A stretch of 64,000 nt of DNA from Lepiota brunneoincarnata (GCA_023014365.1 JAEBUN010000029.1:248001-312000), one strand, 5' to 3'; counted from the first letter of the stretch, positions 42,625 through 55,520 are shown. Notes: generated from the letters alone by a model not told the origin. Numbers and translations are program-made.

Positions 42625-45147
42625 CTAGTCCTCTCTGCAGAACCTCTTGAGCCAGTCCCGTCCGGCCTCCCATCCGACCTTGGCAGCTTCAACGCCTTCG
42701 AGCGGATGACCTTCGCCATCAAAAACCAACATGTCAACCTCCTCGCCCACGCCCTTCAGTAAATGGTAGAACCCGATTCCGTGGGTAGGTGAAACACGTT
42801 GATCTGACCCTCCAATGAGAAGCAATACTGGAGGGAGGTGTCCAGAATGCTCAGGGCTCTGTGATCGTGTCTTGAGGTAGTTCACCAGGGCCGTCGATGG
42901 CGAGACTTTGTAGAGCTCCCCAAATATACGAGGTGTTAGGTGGGAAGTTGCATCAAAGGGAAGAGACTGCGGTGTCAAGGCCGGGGAAGGATCATTAAAT
43001 GGCGGAGATGAATGCACGGGGAAATCGTCCTGGAAGCCGAACTCCGAGAAATACCAATCTGGGATGTCTGAACCAGAAATTTCGCCGCATGTTATGACCG
43101 GGTTTCTGAGTATGGCCGCACTGTAAACGTCTGGGTAACGGGTGATGAGGTGGGCGGCAATGAAGCCTCCATGACTTCCTCCCATAACGAATATTCTTCC
43201 TTTCCCGAGTTGCGCCAGTTGGAGATCATTAACGATATGCAGAGTTGAGGCGTGGACGTCTTCAACGTCTAATTCTCCACACCGGCCCAGCAATCTGTAA
43301 ATTGCAGCTTGACTATATCCTGTTGTCCCAGTATAATTCGGGAATGAGAGTATATCTGCCGGTAACGATGGTTAGTAAGAAGCCACGGCACAATCAAGAA
43401 CTGAACCTTACATCCTTCCAATGCAAGTGCTGTGTTGGCTGGTGTAAACGCGGTGGTAGTGGCTGCATGCGGACCTCCGTGAGGGACTGTTACAAGCGGC
43501 CCTGGTTTTATTTGATCTGGTGAGCGGCTCTGCACGATGATGGTTTCTGTCGGGGGACGGTTAGGAATAGGGTGGATGGAGGTATGAATGGTTCGTAAAG
43601 CCGATTGTACTAAAGGTACATATTGTTAGTGGTACATTTGTCCACTCATTGATCAGCCGCACCGTCAGGAGCAAGATCAGGTTGATCGATTGTTGACCAT
43701 TGTTGACCATCTTTCGAGACAACTCCCAACAAGATCTCATAAGGTACAGACGGTGAGCTCCTTGAACATACAATACGGCTCTTTCCATCTGTTCCTAAGA
43801 GACTCCAGCTGAAAAGGCCTACCCAGCTATCAGCATCAGTTAATCATCCGGGTGAACTATTCCTTCTAACCTGCGTCAGGAGGGGTGAGATCCTCAATAG
43901 CTCCCGTGGACAGACATATAGAGAGGACAGTCGTGCGAGAACCCCATTGAGATTGGGTGACTAAGCGAGTTCCACTTTGCAAGAAGGGACGCGAGGGTAA
44001 GTTGAATGGCGGGTAGAGGCCAGGAAACCCGGGTTCTTCGTCCTTGGGTATACCAATCACAGTGTGGGCGTTTTCCGTGATGTCCGGGGGTACAGCGTCT
44101 CGCGACGTGAGATCGTGCGACTGAAGGATGGCAGTTGAAACGTGAGGTCCACCAGCATTGGATGATAGCCAATAGAGAGTGCTGTTTGAGCCGTCGCGTA
44201 ATATGCGAGGAGATCGGGCAGAGTTTGTATCGCTGATTTTGTGGGCAGAGTAAACGGTCAAGTCGCTCTTCTTTTCTTCTTGATCATCATGGTCCTCGTA
44301 GGCCTTGGTTAGGAAATGGATTTTCCAGATCCCAAATGGACGGTTGAAACACCCCTTGATACCCAAGAGTCTCCCGTTTCGCATATACTCATAACCTGTG
44401 GCATAGATGATATCTTCGCTCGAGGTTGGGCTAAAAACACCTTGGCCAAACAGAACATCATTATTTCCAGGTTGTATTTCGTAAAGTCTGGGCGTTGCAG
44501 GAGAGGAGGAGTCGGTAGGTGAATTCCAGCGCAGAAGGAAAAAGTGGGGTCTCTTTTTTCCATTGAAACCTTCGCCGAATGATGGCTTGAAGCGGAACTT
44601 GGCGTAGGGATCTTCGGGGGTATTTTTGGGCGCGTTGGCCTCGGCAGAATACAACAGGGCCGTCTCAGAGGGGGAGAATGTCAAAGTGGCCAGGTACTCT
44701 TGTTATTCAGGTATAGTTAGGGTGATTTTCTAGTGCCGGAAGCTAGGACGTACCGTCAAGATAGAAGGATTCGTGACACTCGGTGACTTCAAAAGATATA
44801 TCAATTCTGTTTCCAGACCAAACCTCAACGAAGCGTTTGGTCGTGGTTCCTTGCTTCGTTTCGCGGAGAGTGGCACGTAGTTTGAAGGAAGGGGAAACTA
44901 TTTGTGCTAAGATATCTCCAAGCTCCTGAAGGGGAAAGCTAATCGAAGCGCGTGCCTCCAGCGGTACGATCTTAACAAGCGTCTTCTTGGTATTGGAAAG
45001 GTGGTTTCGTGAAGAATATGTGACCTGGATGACTGTTGAAATGGAATTAATCTAATTTGTCCCCATAGTCAATAACGGTAAAGTACCGTCGTCGCTAAAA
45101 AACGTGGCTGAAAGCGGTGTGGGTATCTCGGCTAGTTGGGTGTACAT
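42625..45147 (-). CDS. Acylaminoacyl-peptidase (prolyl-oligopeptidase family S9)
   Basis: Serine peptidase that releases N-acylated amino acids from blocked peptides in the cytosol. Exons on the minus strand (plus or minus 1 nt): 45147-45087, 45032-44755, 44698-43871, 43818-43663, 43609-43412, 43355-42625; about 750 residues, normal for the family. The N-terminal half should form the beta-propeller (exons 1-4). The C-terminal catalytic domain carries Ser in GGSHGG (43164-43190), Asp in GGSDQRVSPTHG (about 42800) and His in EGHPLEGVEA (about 42705). HGGPHAA near 43460 is the family's oxyanion-side motif. It is divergently paired with TDP1, 148 bp away. Confidence 0.85.
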
Positions 45148-45295
45148 AGTGGTTGAGTCTGATTATCGGGAGATGATCACTTGGACGTTATTATTGGGCT
45201 TTCCCATTTTGGGTCGCCTGGGTCACATGCCCACCCAAGTAACAGGGACGCGTCTCTGCTTGGAGTCGTTTGTTGCGCCTCGTGACAACCACTCA
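45148..45295. promoter_or_regulatory. Short bidirectional promoter with MCB-like site
   Basis: Only 148 bp separate the ATG of the peptidase (-) and of TDP1 (+), so both must share this sequence. ACGCGT at 45248-45253 is the core of the MluI cell-cycle box bound by MBF in yeasts, which would fit a DNA-repair gene. No TATA box is seen on either side. Confidence 0.5.
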
Positions 45296-47880
45296 ATGAA
45301 CAGTGAAGACGAGGATCTCGCGAGGTATGTTGAGACTCTTGTCTATACATACCCCATTGGATCTGTGACGAACCCTCAATAAGAGCAATCGCCCTTAGCT
45401 TGGAGGACAACAACCAGCCACAAGTCATTACCATCGATGACGACGATGACGGAGACGACGAAGAGGCTCGATATCAGGCTGATTTACAGCGAGCACTAGA
45501 AGAATCCAAGGCTGACGGTCAATCCGATCAACAACCCCACCGTCCGGGGCCTGCCGCAGAAGCAGAGAAACCGAAAGCAACCCCTTCATCCTTTCTATCC
45601 GAGCGTGCTAAACTAGAAAAAGAACGTCTCGAGCGCCAGAAGAGGCAGAGAAGAGAATCAGGACCAGGTGACTCTGAAAAAGAAAACAAAGGGAATGCCA
45701 GGTCCAATGCTTCCAGCGATGTTAGTATGGGTGAACCTCCGGCCAAGCGGCAGCACCTTTCTTCTCTGCCACAGGACCCATTCGCTGGTCCCAGCTCAGC
45801 CAGCTCTTCCGGAAGTGCAGACCCAGAAGTCTTTTGGGACGGTGAACTTAGACAAACTGCAACTAGGTTTGCGGAACCACGGAAAGATGGTAGACCTACA
45901 TTTAGGTTGTCCCAGGTTCTAGGCAATGTGAGTCTTTACCCATGTCGTTTTGTCAGCGTATTCGGGACGTCACATCAGAAATTAGACTTAGCCTTTGCCA
46001 TTTTATCGTCATATTCACTTGATTTACCTTGGGTTTACGAAATGTTCGACCCCTCGGTCCCTGTGATCATGGTTGCTCAACCAGACGCAACTGGACAAGC
46101 TGCGATCAGGTATACTTTTCCAGCTTGGATCAAGACAACACCTGCACTCCGTGGGGGTCGTGGATGTCAACATATGAAGGTGAGCCAATAATGAGGCTCA
46201 TTGGCGACTGAGGATGCTCAACCTTCTTTATAGTTTATGCTTGTGCGTGGAGGATCCAGGTCTGAAAGTCGCAAGGGCGGCTCACTATCTGGTAGCTTTT
46301 CTACAGGACCGGCCGTTTGCGCGTAGTTATCTCAACAGCCAACTTGATTGCATACGATTGGCGTGACATGGAAAATGTATGGTCCGGCTATTCCCATCAG
46401 CAATATCTCATATAAGCTTCTAGTCAGTCTGGGTGCAAGACTTGCCATTGCGACCTCGCCCCATACCTCATGACCCCAAAGTTATTGATGACTTCCCATC
46501 AGTTATGCAGCGCGTCTTGTATGCTGTCAACGTCCTTCCTGCTCTGAAAGTGCTGCTTCAAGAACATGTATCCTGTCTTGCTTGATCGCCTGAAGCGTGA
46601 CTGATCGGCCCCTGATAGCCCACTATTCCCATCAAGGCGATCGAGGACTTGCGTACGCGTTGGGACTGGTCCAAGATCAAGGTTCACCTGATACCTTCCA
46701 TCGCGGGGAAGCATGAAGGATGGCCAAACGTTATCAAGTACGTCTAGCTGATTTCTACAGAAGGCTAGTTCATCCCAATACAATAACACTAGAACGGGGC
46801 ATCCGCGACTCATGATGGCCGTACGCAAGATGGGGCTCCGTATGGGAAAGGAGCCAAGAAAGGATAGCCTCGTGCTTGAGTGTCAGGTTAGGCCTCGCTC
46901 TTTTGGGTGTAATGTGACTTTGGGCTCAATACTGCCCTCTTTGCTCTCTGATAGGGCTCAAGTCTGGGGAATTTCACTACTCAATGGATGAACGAGTTTC
47001 ATTGGTCTGCGCGGGGTGAATCTGCGGAGGATTGGCTGGATGAGCCTAGGAAGCGCCGCGAGAAATTACCATACCCGCCAGTGAGAGTTGTCTTTCCAAC
47101 GAGGAAAACTGTGCAAGAGAGTGCCCTTGGGGAGCCGGTGAGTGGATGTCGATGGGTCGGTTACTTTTCGTATGTCATCTAGCTGATGATGATCGCTACT
47201 CTGGCGCTGAATAAGGGTGGTGGAACTATCTTTTGTCGGAGAAAGCAATGGACAGTGAAGAATTTCCCAAGGGAGAAGTTCTATAATTCCAAGAGTAAGG
47301 GTGGCCCCGTATTGATGCATTCTAAGGTAAGCCTTTCTGGTCCTGACCGTCTCATTTCTTTTTCACAGACCTTCCGAAATGTATTCAGATGATAATCGCT
47401 ACATTACAATCCCGCACGTCCCTGGCCAAGTCGAGAAAGGAAAACTCCGACACAGAGGATGATGATTCTGATGATGGAATAGAAATTATCGAGCCAGCTG
47501 TTGGTTGGGCTTATGTCGGCTCCCATAACTTCACCCCCTCAGCATGGGGCAACTTGTCTGGCAGTGCCTTGAATCCGATCCTGAATGTGAGTTTGCGATA
47601 CATGGGATGACCTTGCTCTAACGATTTTATGTATTCTCACGGATCAAGATTACTAACTACGAGATTGGTATTGCTTTCCCTCTGAAAGATGAATCTCAAG
47701 CGGATCGTGTGGCATGCTTTGAGCGGCCTCCAAGAAAGTACGTCACAGGCGTCGATGAACCATGGGTGAGGATCACTCATTTCTTTGGTTGGCTGACTGA
47801 ACGTGTTATACTCTTGTCCGCCCCCTATACAGATCCAAGAAGAATCAATTTATCACCAACCCGAAGCGGGAGCTGATTGA
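45296..47880 (+). CDS. TDP1: Tyrosyl-DNA phosphodiesterase 1 with two UIMs
   Basis: Nuclear repair enzyme that hydrolyses 3'-phosphotyrosyl links left by topoisomerase I. Thirteen exons: 45296-45324, 45384-45927, 45979-46179, 46234-46242, 46296-46376, 46424-46567, 46619-46737, 46793-46886, 46955-47137, 47216-47326, 47389-47586, 47649-47765, 47833-47880; 625 residues in exact frame. The N-terminus has two ubiquitin-interaction-like motifs (DLARAIALSLED, across the first splice, and YQADLQRALEESKA) and a long charged linker. Catalytic H-x-K motifs: CQHMK at about 46165-46179, next to a 9-nt exon coding FML, and LMHSK at about 47312-47326. The second half includes WAYVGSHNFTPSAWG with the conserved Asn. 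UIMs ahead of TDP1 suggest ubiquitin-dependent recruitment. Confidence 0.9.
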
Positions 47881-48573
47881 TGCACCTTCACGGATATATA
47901 AAGGTCCTTGCGCAGTCCTCCATTATTGTTTTTGACCCCAACGAACCGAGTCGGACATTGGGAACCCGACCATCATCAATACTTTTTTTTTTGTTACTCC
48001 ATTCTCTTGTTCAGTCCGTCGTCCTTGACACCGACGTGAAAGAAGTTGCTTTGTCAGTCTAATTACAACCTGCTTACTGTTGATAGCCGTGTCAAACAGC
48101 CTGAAACGCGGGCCCCAATTGATTTGTACGCTTATGTTGTTTAGAGTATTCTTGGCTTGATTAATGATCATCGACATCACTTGATTCCCATTAAGGTGCG
48201 ATGTTGGCTTCTATCCTGGAGCAAATATGACTTTGGGGGGGCGACTAGTGGGTACATTGATTTGTAGTATGCATTATATAGAACGCATTGAGTACTATCA
48301 AGGTGTACGAAGTAAATGGGTATGTAGTGCTACAAGCAATGGTTCCACGAAAGCAGAACTAGATAAATATATGGGGGAACTAATGACTCCGGAGAGTGGG
48401 GTAAGAATAACGAAGAGGGTAGCGGTTTTATATGCACACTGTGCCTTTTAGTATACTAGAGGAGTTATATCGAATAACAATAATGTATAGGTTAGTGACG
48501 GAGCCCCTGAGGGCGGGATATGATGAGGTGGGAGGTCACTGGTGCCCACGGGGGAGAGGAGGGGGGGGAACTT
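47881..48573. other. Convergent intergenic region
   Basis: Between the stops of TDP1 (+) and the adenylating enzyme (-). A/T-richer than its neighbours; no gene, repeat or RNA recognised. Confidence 0.4.
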
Positions 48574-50457
48574 TCATCGAGCCCTTGCAAAAACTTCATC
48601 TAACTGAGTCTTGAACATATCCTCCACAGCTTTACGGCGAATGTTACCCTTGGTAGCGGTCCGAGGTAGACTCGACTTGGGCACGACAACGATCATATCA
48701 GGAGATGTAATCTGTTCGTGAAGGTAACGCCTGGAGTGGAATTGCCGAATCTTGCGAAAGATATCCTTCTTTAGTTTATCCTGGTTCATCTCGACGCCGG
48801 GTTCGATGAACATCACGGGTGAAGGACGACCTGTCCCGACGACGACACACTCAGCTATGAGGGTTCCGCACATTGCCCGTACATTGTCCTCGATCGCTTT
48901 GGTGTCACAGCGTAAGCTGTTTTCCGATTTGATCCAATCATCATCTCGGCCACAAAAGAGGTAATAGCCGGGAAGGACTTCTTGGAAGAGATCACCGGTG
49001 TGGAAGTTGCCGTCTGCGTGTCGAAGGGATGGATCGGGACAGTCAGGGGAGGAGGCGAGGATGACGAGTTCGAAAAGTTCTGCGGTGGAACGGTGTGTGG
49101 GTTGGTTTAGAGAGGAGGAGGGGAAGGAGGGAGAGGAGGGAGAGGAGGGGGATAGAGGTGCGGTTGAGATGAAGCGATACGATGTACCCGGGAGGGGCGC
49201 CACCAAGGCCGGGTTCCTCTGGCATCCGCCTGATAGGAGCATTCCACCAACTTCCGTGCTACCGAACAGGTTCTAGGGTAAGGTGTTAATTACCCGGACC
49301 GGGTATAATCATGTTTGAAGTGTGGAATAGAAACGTACTCTGATCTTGATCCCATTCTTGTACGCCCATTGCTCTTCTTCGCGCTGTAGGGGCAGCCCTG
49401 TGTATAGCACGTCGTCTAGAGCTACGAGCATGGATAACAGCCTGGGATTTTGACGTGATGCTCGTAGGTGATTTCCGAGGAAGGTGGCGAATTGGTTTAG
49501 GCGATTCAAGCCGCAACGAACGATCATATCCATGAGCTCCTCCTGTGGGAAATTGAGTGCTGTGGGTTGGATCACACAAGATCCGTGTTGTAGTGTACCG
49601 ATGAACACTACGATTGATTGTCAGTAAAAAAAGTTTGATTTCGAATGTGATGTAGTGGAACACGCACTGAAGGATTGAGCAATGTGACACATGCTACCAC
49701 TATATGAATTAAAAAAAAACCGTGAGACTGAAAAGAAGATCTGGAGTGATGGAATGTACGAACATGAATACTGTCACATCTTGTCGATGGGGGTTACGCG
49801 GGTAGCATAATGAATACGATTTCTCAATGACCGTTGTTAGCCATCGGTAGTTGCACGGTACGAGTTTTGGGCTTCCCGATGTCGAACCGCTGGTATGGAA
49901 GATGAATGCGATATCATCCTTGGTGACATTAAGTATGCCGGGTAGCGGCTCGGACCGGAGGTCTAGATTTCGTACGTCCGCTGCCAGGTGGGTCGGGACA
50001 GGGGAATCGCCGAGGATGTTGGCGAAGGAAGGATCGTGTACGAGAGCCCTTGCACCCGCGCGCCTCAGGAGCTCGTAAACCACGATGGGGTTGGGCAAGC
50101 GAATGCTGAACAGTTGGGGAATGTACCCAGCCCTAGAGAGACCGTAGATGTGAAGGACATCGGTGTAGAGGAATCCACTGAGCCTACAACGATGTTAGAT
50201 GTATATCATTGGGCGGGTAATTAGGTGGGGACATACCAAACTCCTATGATGGATCGCCGAGGGATACTGTTATTCCTCAATACGTGCGCCCAGTAAGTTG
50301 CAAATGTCTCGACATCACGATGGAACTCCTTGTAGGTGACCGTTTTCCAGGTCTTTATGCGCTGTGTGGAAGCATCGAGCTCGGGTGTTCTGAAGAGTGC
50401 AGCGGAGGGGTACTTGGCAGCGCCGGACTCGAGAACAGAGAGGTGGGTCTTGAGCAT
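48574..50457 (-). CDS. NRPS-like AMP-dependent synthetase/ligase (adenylation domain only)
   Basis: Stand-alone adenylate-forming enzyme. Exons on the minus strand: 50457-50237, 50183-49764, 49699-49668 (32 nt), 49607-49339, 49272-48574; 546 residues in exact frame. The ATP-binding core A3 is FHTSGSTSGSPK (about 49865-49900). A5-like NLFGSTEVGG is assembled over the last splice. A7-like FHTGDLFQE and A10-like TATKGNIRRKAV close the C-terminal subdomain. Layout resembles the A-domain of fungal NRPS-like/alpha-aminoadipate-reductase-type enzymes, but no carrier or reductase domain follows before the stop, so it is short for those. Substrate unknown. The only in-frame ATG at the start is 50457. 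Between GTSYRFI and the A7 motif there is a low-complexity Ser/Pro stretch (49100-49170). Confidence 0.8.
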
Positions 50458-52172
50458 CGACTTGGAAGGAGGTATGGTGTCGGGGGATAGGGGATACAAC
50501 AGTGAATGATACGGCGGTAGGGACGGGTTTTAATACGTGCGTTACCTGGACGCGTACCGGTGTCCGAGTCAAAATTCGGACCTAGGCACGGAAGGAGGTA
50601 GATCTCTTTAGGCAATCTACGTCGATGTCAACATTTGGGAGGGACATGAATAGCCTCTCTCATGAAACACGAAAGGCACGCGCCCGTAGATGGATTGCGG
50701 ACACATCCTGACTCGTTTTAGGATCCGTTACAAATCCGTCCTAGGCCCAGTACTACAGGTCAGTAAAGCCCCCCCTCCGCCTCCTCAATCCTGTCGTACC
50801 TCTGTTGGCTCGTAGGTGTGCAGAAAACCTTGAGCATCGAGGTTGGAACTAGAAGCCAGATCGAGGCTCTAAAGGGGCTAGCCGAGGTGTTGGATGACAG
50901 ATTAGTGAAGCAACAGCCACGGCTGACGGATGCCCAGCGAGATGGGGCCACAGCCTTTGATGTTGTTGATGTTCATTGCAGCACATGATTGGTTGTGTGC
51001 CTCGCAATTCCGGGCTCGGAGACCCTCCTAACACTGCTCACGTGGCCATAATTGCCGCGAAATACCTCTTTCGGAAGACACGGTCTACTGCCCTGAATTT
51101 TCCCTGAGCGCACTCGTGAAATGCTTATTCACCGCCAATTCGCAACTCCATTTGTCACTCAGGGCGGCCAGCTGCATATCTTCACGCTCGCAGTCTGGAA
51201 AAATTGAGGAGGAGCACTTTTGAGGGCTGCCTGATTCCCTGCCAGAGGCTGTTCACAGTGACAGCTTAATTGTGCAGGGACGCACTGCTGATAGGGTTTC
51301 CGTCCAGATTCTGCTGGCGTCCCCCCCCCCCCCCCCCCGGTATACTATACAACGCGGGAACTACATAATAAAGCTGAGCAATCACTCATCATCACCCGAG
51401 GACCATCCGCCACGTTCGAGACCAATGCTTGAAACCACTCGCATTCTAGCTGATTGTGACACTGATCGCCGAATCCTCGAAAGCATAAAATTAGGACTCA
51501 AATTTCTTCATCAAAAGCGGGGCTTGATTCTTGATGCGAGTATTTCGCTGTTTGAAGATGTCTATTGGGCTTCTGGTGGGTGGCTATTTGAATAGGGTCC
51601 ACCGAGTCTATCGAATGGCGCCTTGCGGTACCAGGGGACCTCTTGTCGGTGAGTTGATAATTGCGGCACGGAGGGGATGAATGACTCAATTCAACTGTCC
51701 TCGGTCCAATAAGATGAGGATAGCCGATTAAGACGCTGAGCAGTCTGTTTTGAAAATTTCGAACCACAGCCTTCAACGCATCATGGCCACACACACATAC
51801 ACGGCCTTTCCGACTCGGGGGCTGGAATCAAGCCATCCTTCGCATGAGGGTAGAAGAGAGGGCCCGGATGATGAGGTGATTTGGCAACTGCTGCCACGCG
51901 CGGGCATCGTCCTCGCCTGAATGCTGTCGGCCTCAGCTGCCGTCGGAAGATCAGATGCTGGGACTGAACGGTTTGAGCATACGAACGCTGTAACGCCAGC
52001 GTGACATCACATTGTAATTTCCAAAGCGCCTGCGTTGGCTGACCATCCTTGCAACCTTTTGTGGGCCCTACTTCTGACTCAGAGTCATGTTTCTTGCTGT
52101 TATTCCCCCCTCGCAGGTCGAGCCCTTCCATTTTCTGTCCTTTCCCAGCCCATTCGACCACTCGTTGACCGA
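50458..52172. other. Intergenic region
   Basis: 1.7 kb between divergent genes. It includes an 18-bp C run (51321-51338). Antisense-looking open frames overlap one another without motifs; no gene is supported. A possible alternative start of the next gene (ATG 52087) lies at its end. Confidence 0.4.
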
Positions 52173-54392
52173 ATGAGTCCCCCGAACTCTGTTGCGCTCT
52201 ACAATCACTCTACTGGGGATCATCATGTCTTTCACGCTGCAGCTCTTGATGTTTGGGTCGCTTGGGATGGCGGTACTGTCATTATAATGCAAGGAGTTGG
52301 CGGACAAGACAGACCGTATGATGATGATGATGATGCGGGTTCGGACAGTCCTAAAACTCCAGATGGGGTCGCGTTTCCTGACGAAACATCGGTGAGCCAA
52401 ATGGATAAATATTCTTTCGTTTCAACTCCGAGGTCAACCTTAGATCCGCTTGATGTTTAGGTCACCTTGCCTGCTGTCACGGCAGACGGTCTTGATACGT
52501 CCCCGACAACTTTGTCTGCATCGCAACCTCCTACGCAATCATCTATGGGCTCCCCGTCCATCAGTCCATCAACAGGACTTTCCACTGTTATGTCCGAAAC
52601 CCAGGCACCAAGCTCCCTTGCGCCGTTGCCAACGTCGTCAACAACTGAAACTGTGTCCTCAGTCCTACAATCAAGCCAAGTGGGCCCCCCTCCATCAGCC
52701 TCACCGCCAGTCTCCACCAGCTCCGTGCCTCAAAACACATCCTCCTCCGCGCCTGTTTCGCCTGAGCCTACTACCACCATCCTCGCTCCTCCCCCTCCCA
52801 CCTCATCAGAATACCTGTCCCACACCCCACCGTTTTACGTTGCCATCGCCCTGGGCTCCATCGCCGGTGTTGCTATCTTGGCTGCGCTTGTCGCCTGGGC
52901 GGTCAGGAAACAGATCCACGAGAAACAGCGCCGTTTGGTTGACGCGGCTGTGAAACTGCCATGGGTCCATTCCACAGGTGGAAATGATGATAGCGGGTTT
53001 CCCGTGGCGCTCAGCGGCGCCGATATTGAAACTGGCATGCGCAGCATGAATACTGAGGTTGGGATAATGAATCTTGGCAGCCTAGAGGACATGGCACATG
53101 TACAAGCCTGGGAACCAAGAGGAGATAGGGATGTCGGCGAACCTAAACGGGCCGGATATAATTACGTTGACAGGAAACCAAGACCGCCTTTCATCGCACA
53201 GGAAATACCTTCCCACATGTTGTTCCCGGGATATGTCAACAAAGAGCTCGTTAATGATGCCTCTGCGTTCCCCTGTGCCAATCGCGTATCGTTGGGGACG
53301 ATTGATATGCATCTACCAATGGAGACCCTAGGGGGCGGCTCCGCACTTTTGATTACCAATCAACTACCAGGCGATATCTCAGCTTCGTCGAGTCAAGAGG
53401 CGGCCGTACCTAGCCCATCGAATGGTACAGCACCTTTTTACCCCGAACTGGGTACCCCTCGGGAACTCGTTCCGATGCCGAGGTTCTTGGGACTGGACGG
53501 CAAGGGTCTGAGCCTACCTTGGGAAGAAAAATCTCAAACGATGACTGAGGGTCATACCGGTTCTAATACGAGGTCTCGAATCATGTCGCCTGGCCATATA
53601 CGAAGTACGTGGGAGCGCCAAGCTTCGAAGCCTACTGCTGTAGAGAATCTGATCGTGGAAGATAAGCCGGTAGAGAGAGGAGCCGAAGAAGGGGGCTGGG
53701 CTATGTCAATACGGTCGAACTTTGCTAGCGCGTTGAATGCAGTTGCCGCTGGTTTTCCGGCTTCCATCAATGGGGATGGCAAGGAAGTTTCTGATAAATT
53801 AGCTCTTGTGCCACCGAGACGGGCCTCGACGCGGGAGTTGCTGCGGGACACCACTCTCATGTTACTGGGTAATGATACTGCGAAGGCAAGTCTGAGCCGA
53901 GGCAGTACCACCAAGTCGGCCGTGTCCAATCCATGGAGCTTAGTTGAAACGGGAACCAACACTGGTGTCGTTCATATTCATATGCCTACTTTGGATATGT
54001 GCTCTGTTTCAAGTCACGAAATATCGGACCCTGGATACGGTCTCCCTCGCTCGTATATGCTCCGTGATCACCAGCCTTTGCGGGTTAAGAAGAAAGTGTC
54101 TATGCCTCTTTCAAAGCACCGGTCATCTACCTCCACCAGGGACTCACGGTCGCGTATATCGGCTTCGCGGAGCTCGAGTGCTATCGGATACGGTTCACCA
54201 AAGCGCTACAAGAGTACGATTAGCAGCAGCATGAAACGAAGGCTGACGTTGGAGAAACGATCTGTGCTGAGCTCTCGTACCAGTTTGCTCACTTCGACCC
54301 CATCCACTGCGAGCACTACTACGGCGTCGTCTATCGTTACCAGGTACCGAGGGATCGGCGAAGAGGAGGGCATTGGCGAGGGAAGGCTTTGA
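52173..54392 (+). CDS. Single-pass membrane protein with Ser/Thr-rich ectodomain
   Basis: No family recognised. Two exons, 52173-52391 and 52461-54392, give 716 residues in frame. The first about 70 residues include an acidic run (DDDDDAG). Residues 75-200 are Ser/Thr/Pro-rich, probably O-glycosylated. One transmembrane helix follows (FYVAIALGSIAGVAILAALVAW, at about 52834-52899) with a positively charged stop-transfer side (RKQIHEKQRR). The long cytoplasmic part is Ser/Arg-rich toward the end (STRDSRSRISASRSSSA). No signal peptide starts at 52173; an upstream ATG at 52087 (MFLAVIPPSQ) could supply one through a different splice. This is the mid-protein helix layout of fungal sensor-like or plasma-membrane anchor proteins; function not assigned. 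Confidence 0.65.
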
Positions 54393-55204
54393 AGGTTAGG
54401 AGAAGAAAGGCGAGGCAATTTGAAGAAACGTCTGTAGGACAAGTCACAATTTAGTGTGTTTTGTTCGTTATGGACTTGATCAGACCCCGATGAGTGTGGG
54501 AAAGAGATAAGACAACTGTTTGGCTGCCTGGGGCATGATTTCGAGGCTACTTTCGCCCGCCTTTCTTGGCTCCCGGCAAGCCTCTTACGGCCCCTAGCGG
54601 TCGTCAGCGGAATTTTAAACCGGAACCATATCAGACGCGATAGATAGAAACTCGGGAAGGGGAGCCGTCGGTACAAACGAAACTCAGAGAGGCTACATTC
54701 AAGCTGTCAGGGAACGGCCCTGTGTGGCCCCTATGCTTCTTTTTTTTTTTTCCGAGCGGGACTGTAGCCTCTTGCCAAAGCTTGACCTGAAATCCCCCCC
54801 TCCCCCTCTCGGACTTTCTCCTTACCGATAAATCGCGTTGTTTTAGTGAATGCTGATGTAGACCACTGAGATCTCCACCTGCTCAACACACGGGAAGACG
54901 TGGCCATGAGAGTACTGCGATAGCACATTCACGTCAGTAATTTTATCGATTCGAGAGATACAGTGGACACGTAAGAGTGTTACGGGGAACAATCGTGGAT
55001 AGTCCATCGCGCGCCCTTGGAGTTCGTATTCAATATTCTTAAAGTTGAGCGCGGCGGACGAACACTTGGTAGTTGGAGGACGTATCCGATATGCTTCCTC
55101 TCTTCCCTCAGTAGACTTACGCGGAACATGACTAGGCCTCGATCGACCCGCTCGGCGCCCAGGGTGATAATGCACTGTGTAACTCCTTAGTCGAAAGAGC
55201 CCCC
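54393..55204. other. Intergenic region
   Basis: No gene supported. It contains homopolymer runs (T/C at 54739-54752) and short open frames without motifs. Confidence 0.4.
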
Positions 55205-55520
55205 CCCTGAAAGTGGCTATTGTAGGCGCCTGTATTGGCGGCCTGGCGGCAACTGCGGCACTGCGACAACAAGGTCATAATATCGCTCAAGGTCGGCAGA
55301 TCTCCCACCTCCCGGCTTCTGCGCATATCGTTCCACGCTTGAAAACGCCGGCTGGAGACTTTGTCCGGGCTTGAACGGGTGATGCACAAAGACCCTGCGG
55401 GTCCACGCGTCTTGATGACCGATGACCTGCGAATAGTGTTTATGTACCTTATGGACTGCCCGAAGCGTGGGGAGCTCCTCAGCGTCGGGTTCATGTGCGA
55501 AGACATGCGAAATCAATCGG
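55205..55520 (+). pseudogene. Remnant of FAD-dependent monooxygenase
   Basis: Begins with a Rossmann dinucleotide-binding start, KVAIVGACIGGLAATAALRQQGHN (55209-55281, quoted here in part as VAIVGACIGGLAA), where the expected GxGxxG has Cys in place of the second Gly. After a scrambled stretch a second piece, PKRGELLSVGFMCED (near 55458-55504), fits the later FAD-contact part of salicylate-hydroxylase-like enzymes. Frames do not join; the middle and C-terminus are missing. A dead fragment, moderately sure. Confidence 0.5.

Noticed and set aside
42860..43360. Apparent frameshift in the acylaminoacyl peptidase last exon
   Set aside because: On re-reading, the exon after the splice at 43355 runs YILSFPNYTG in frame, so no lesion is needed.
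51781..52161. Minus-strand 126-codon frame upstream of the membrane protein
   Set aside because: Basic, low-information sequence overlapping the likely 5' leader of the next gene; no motif or splice support.
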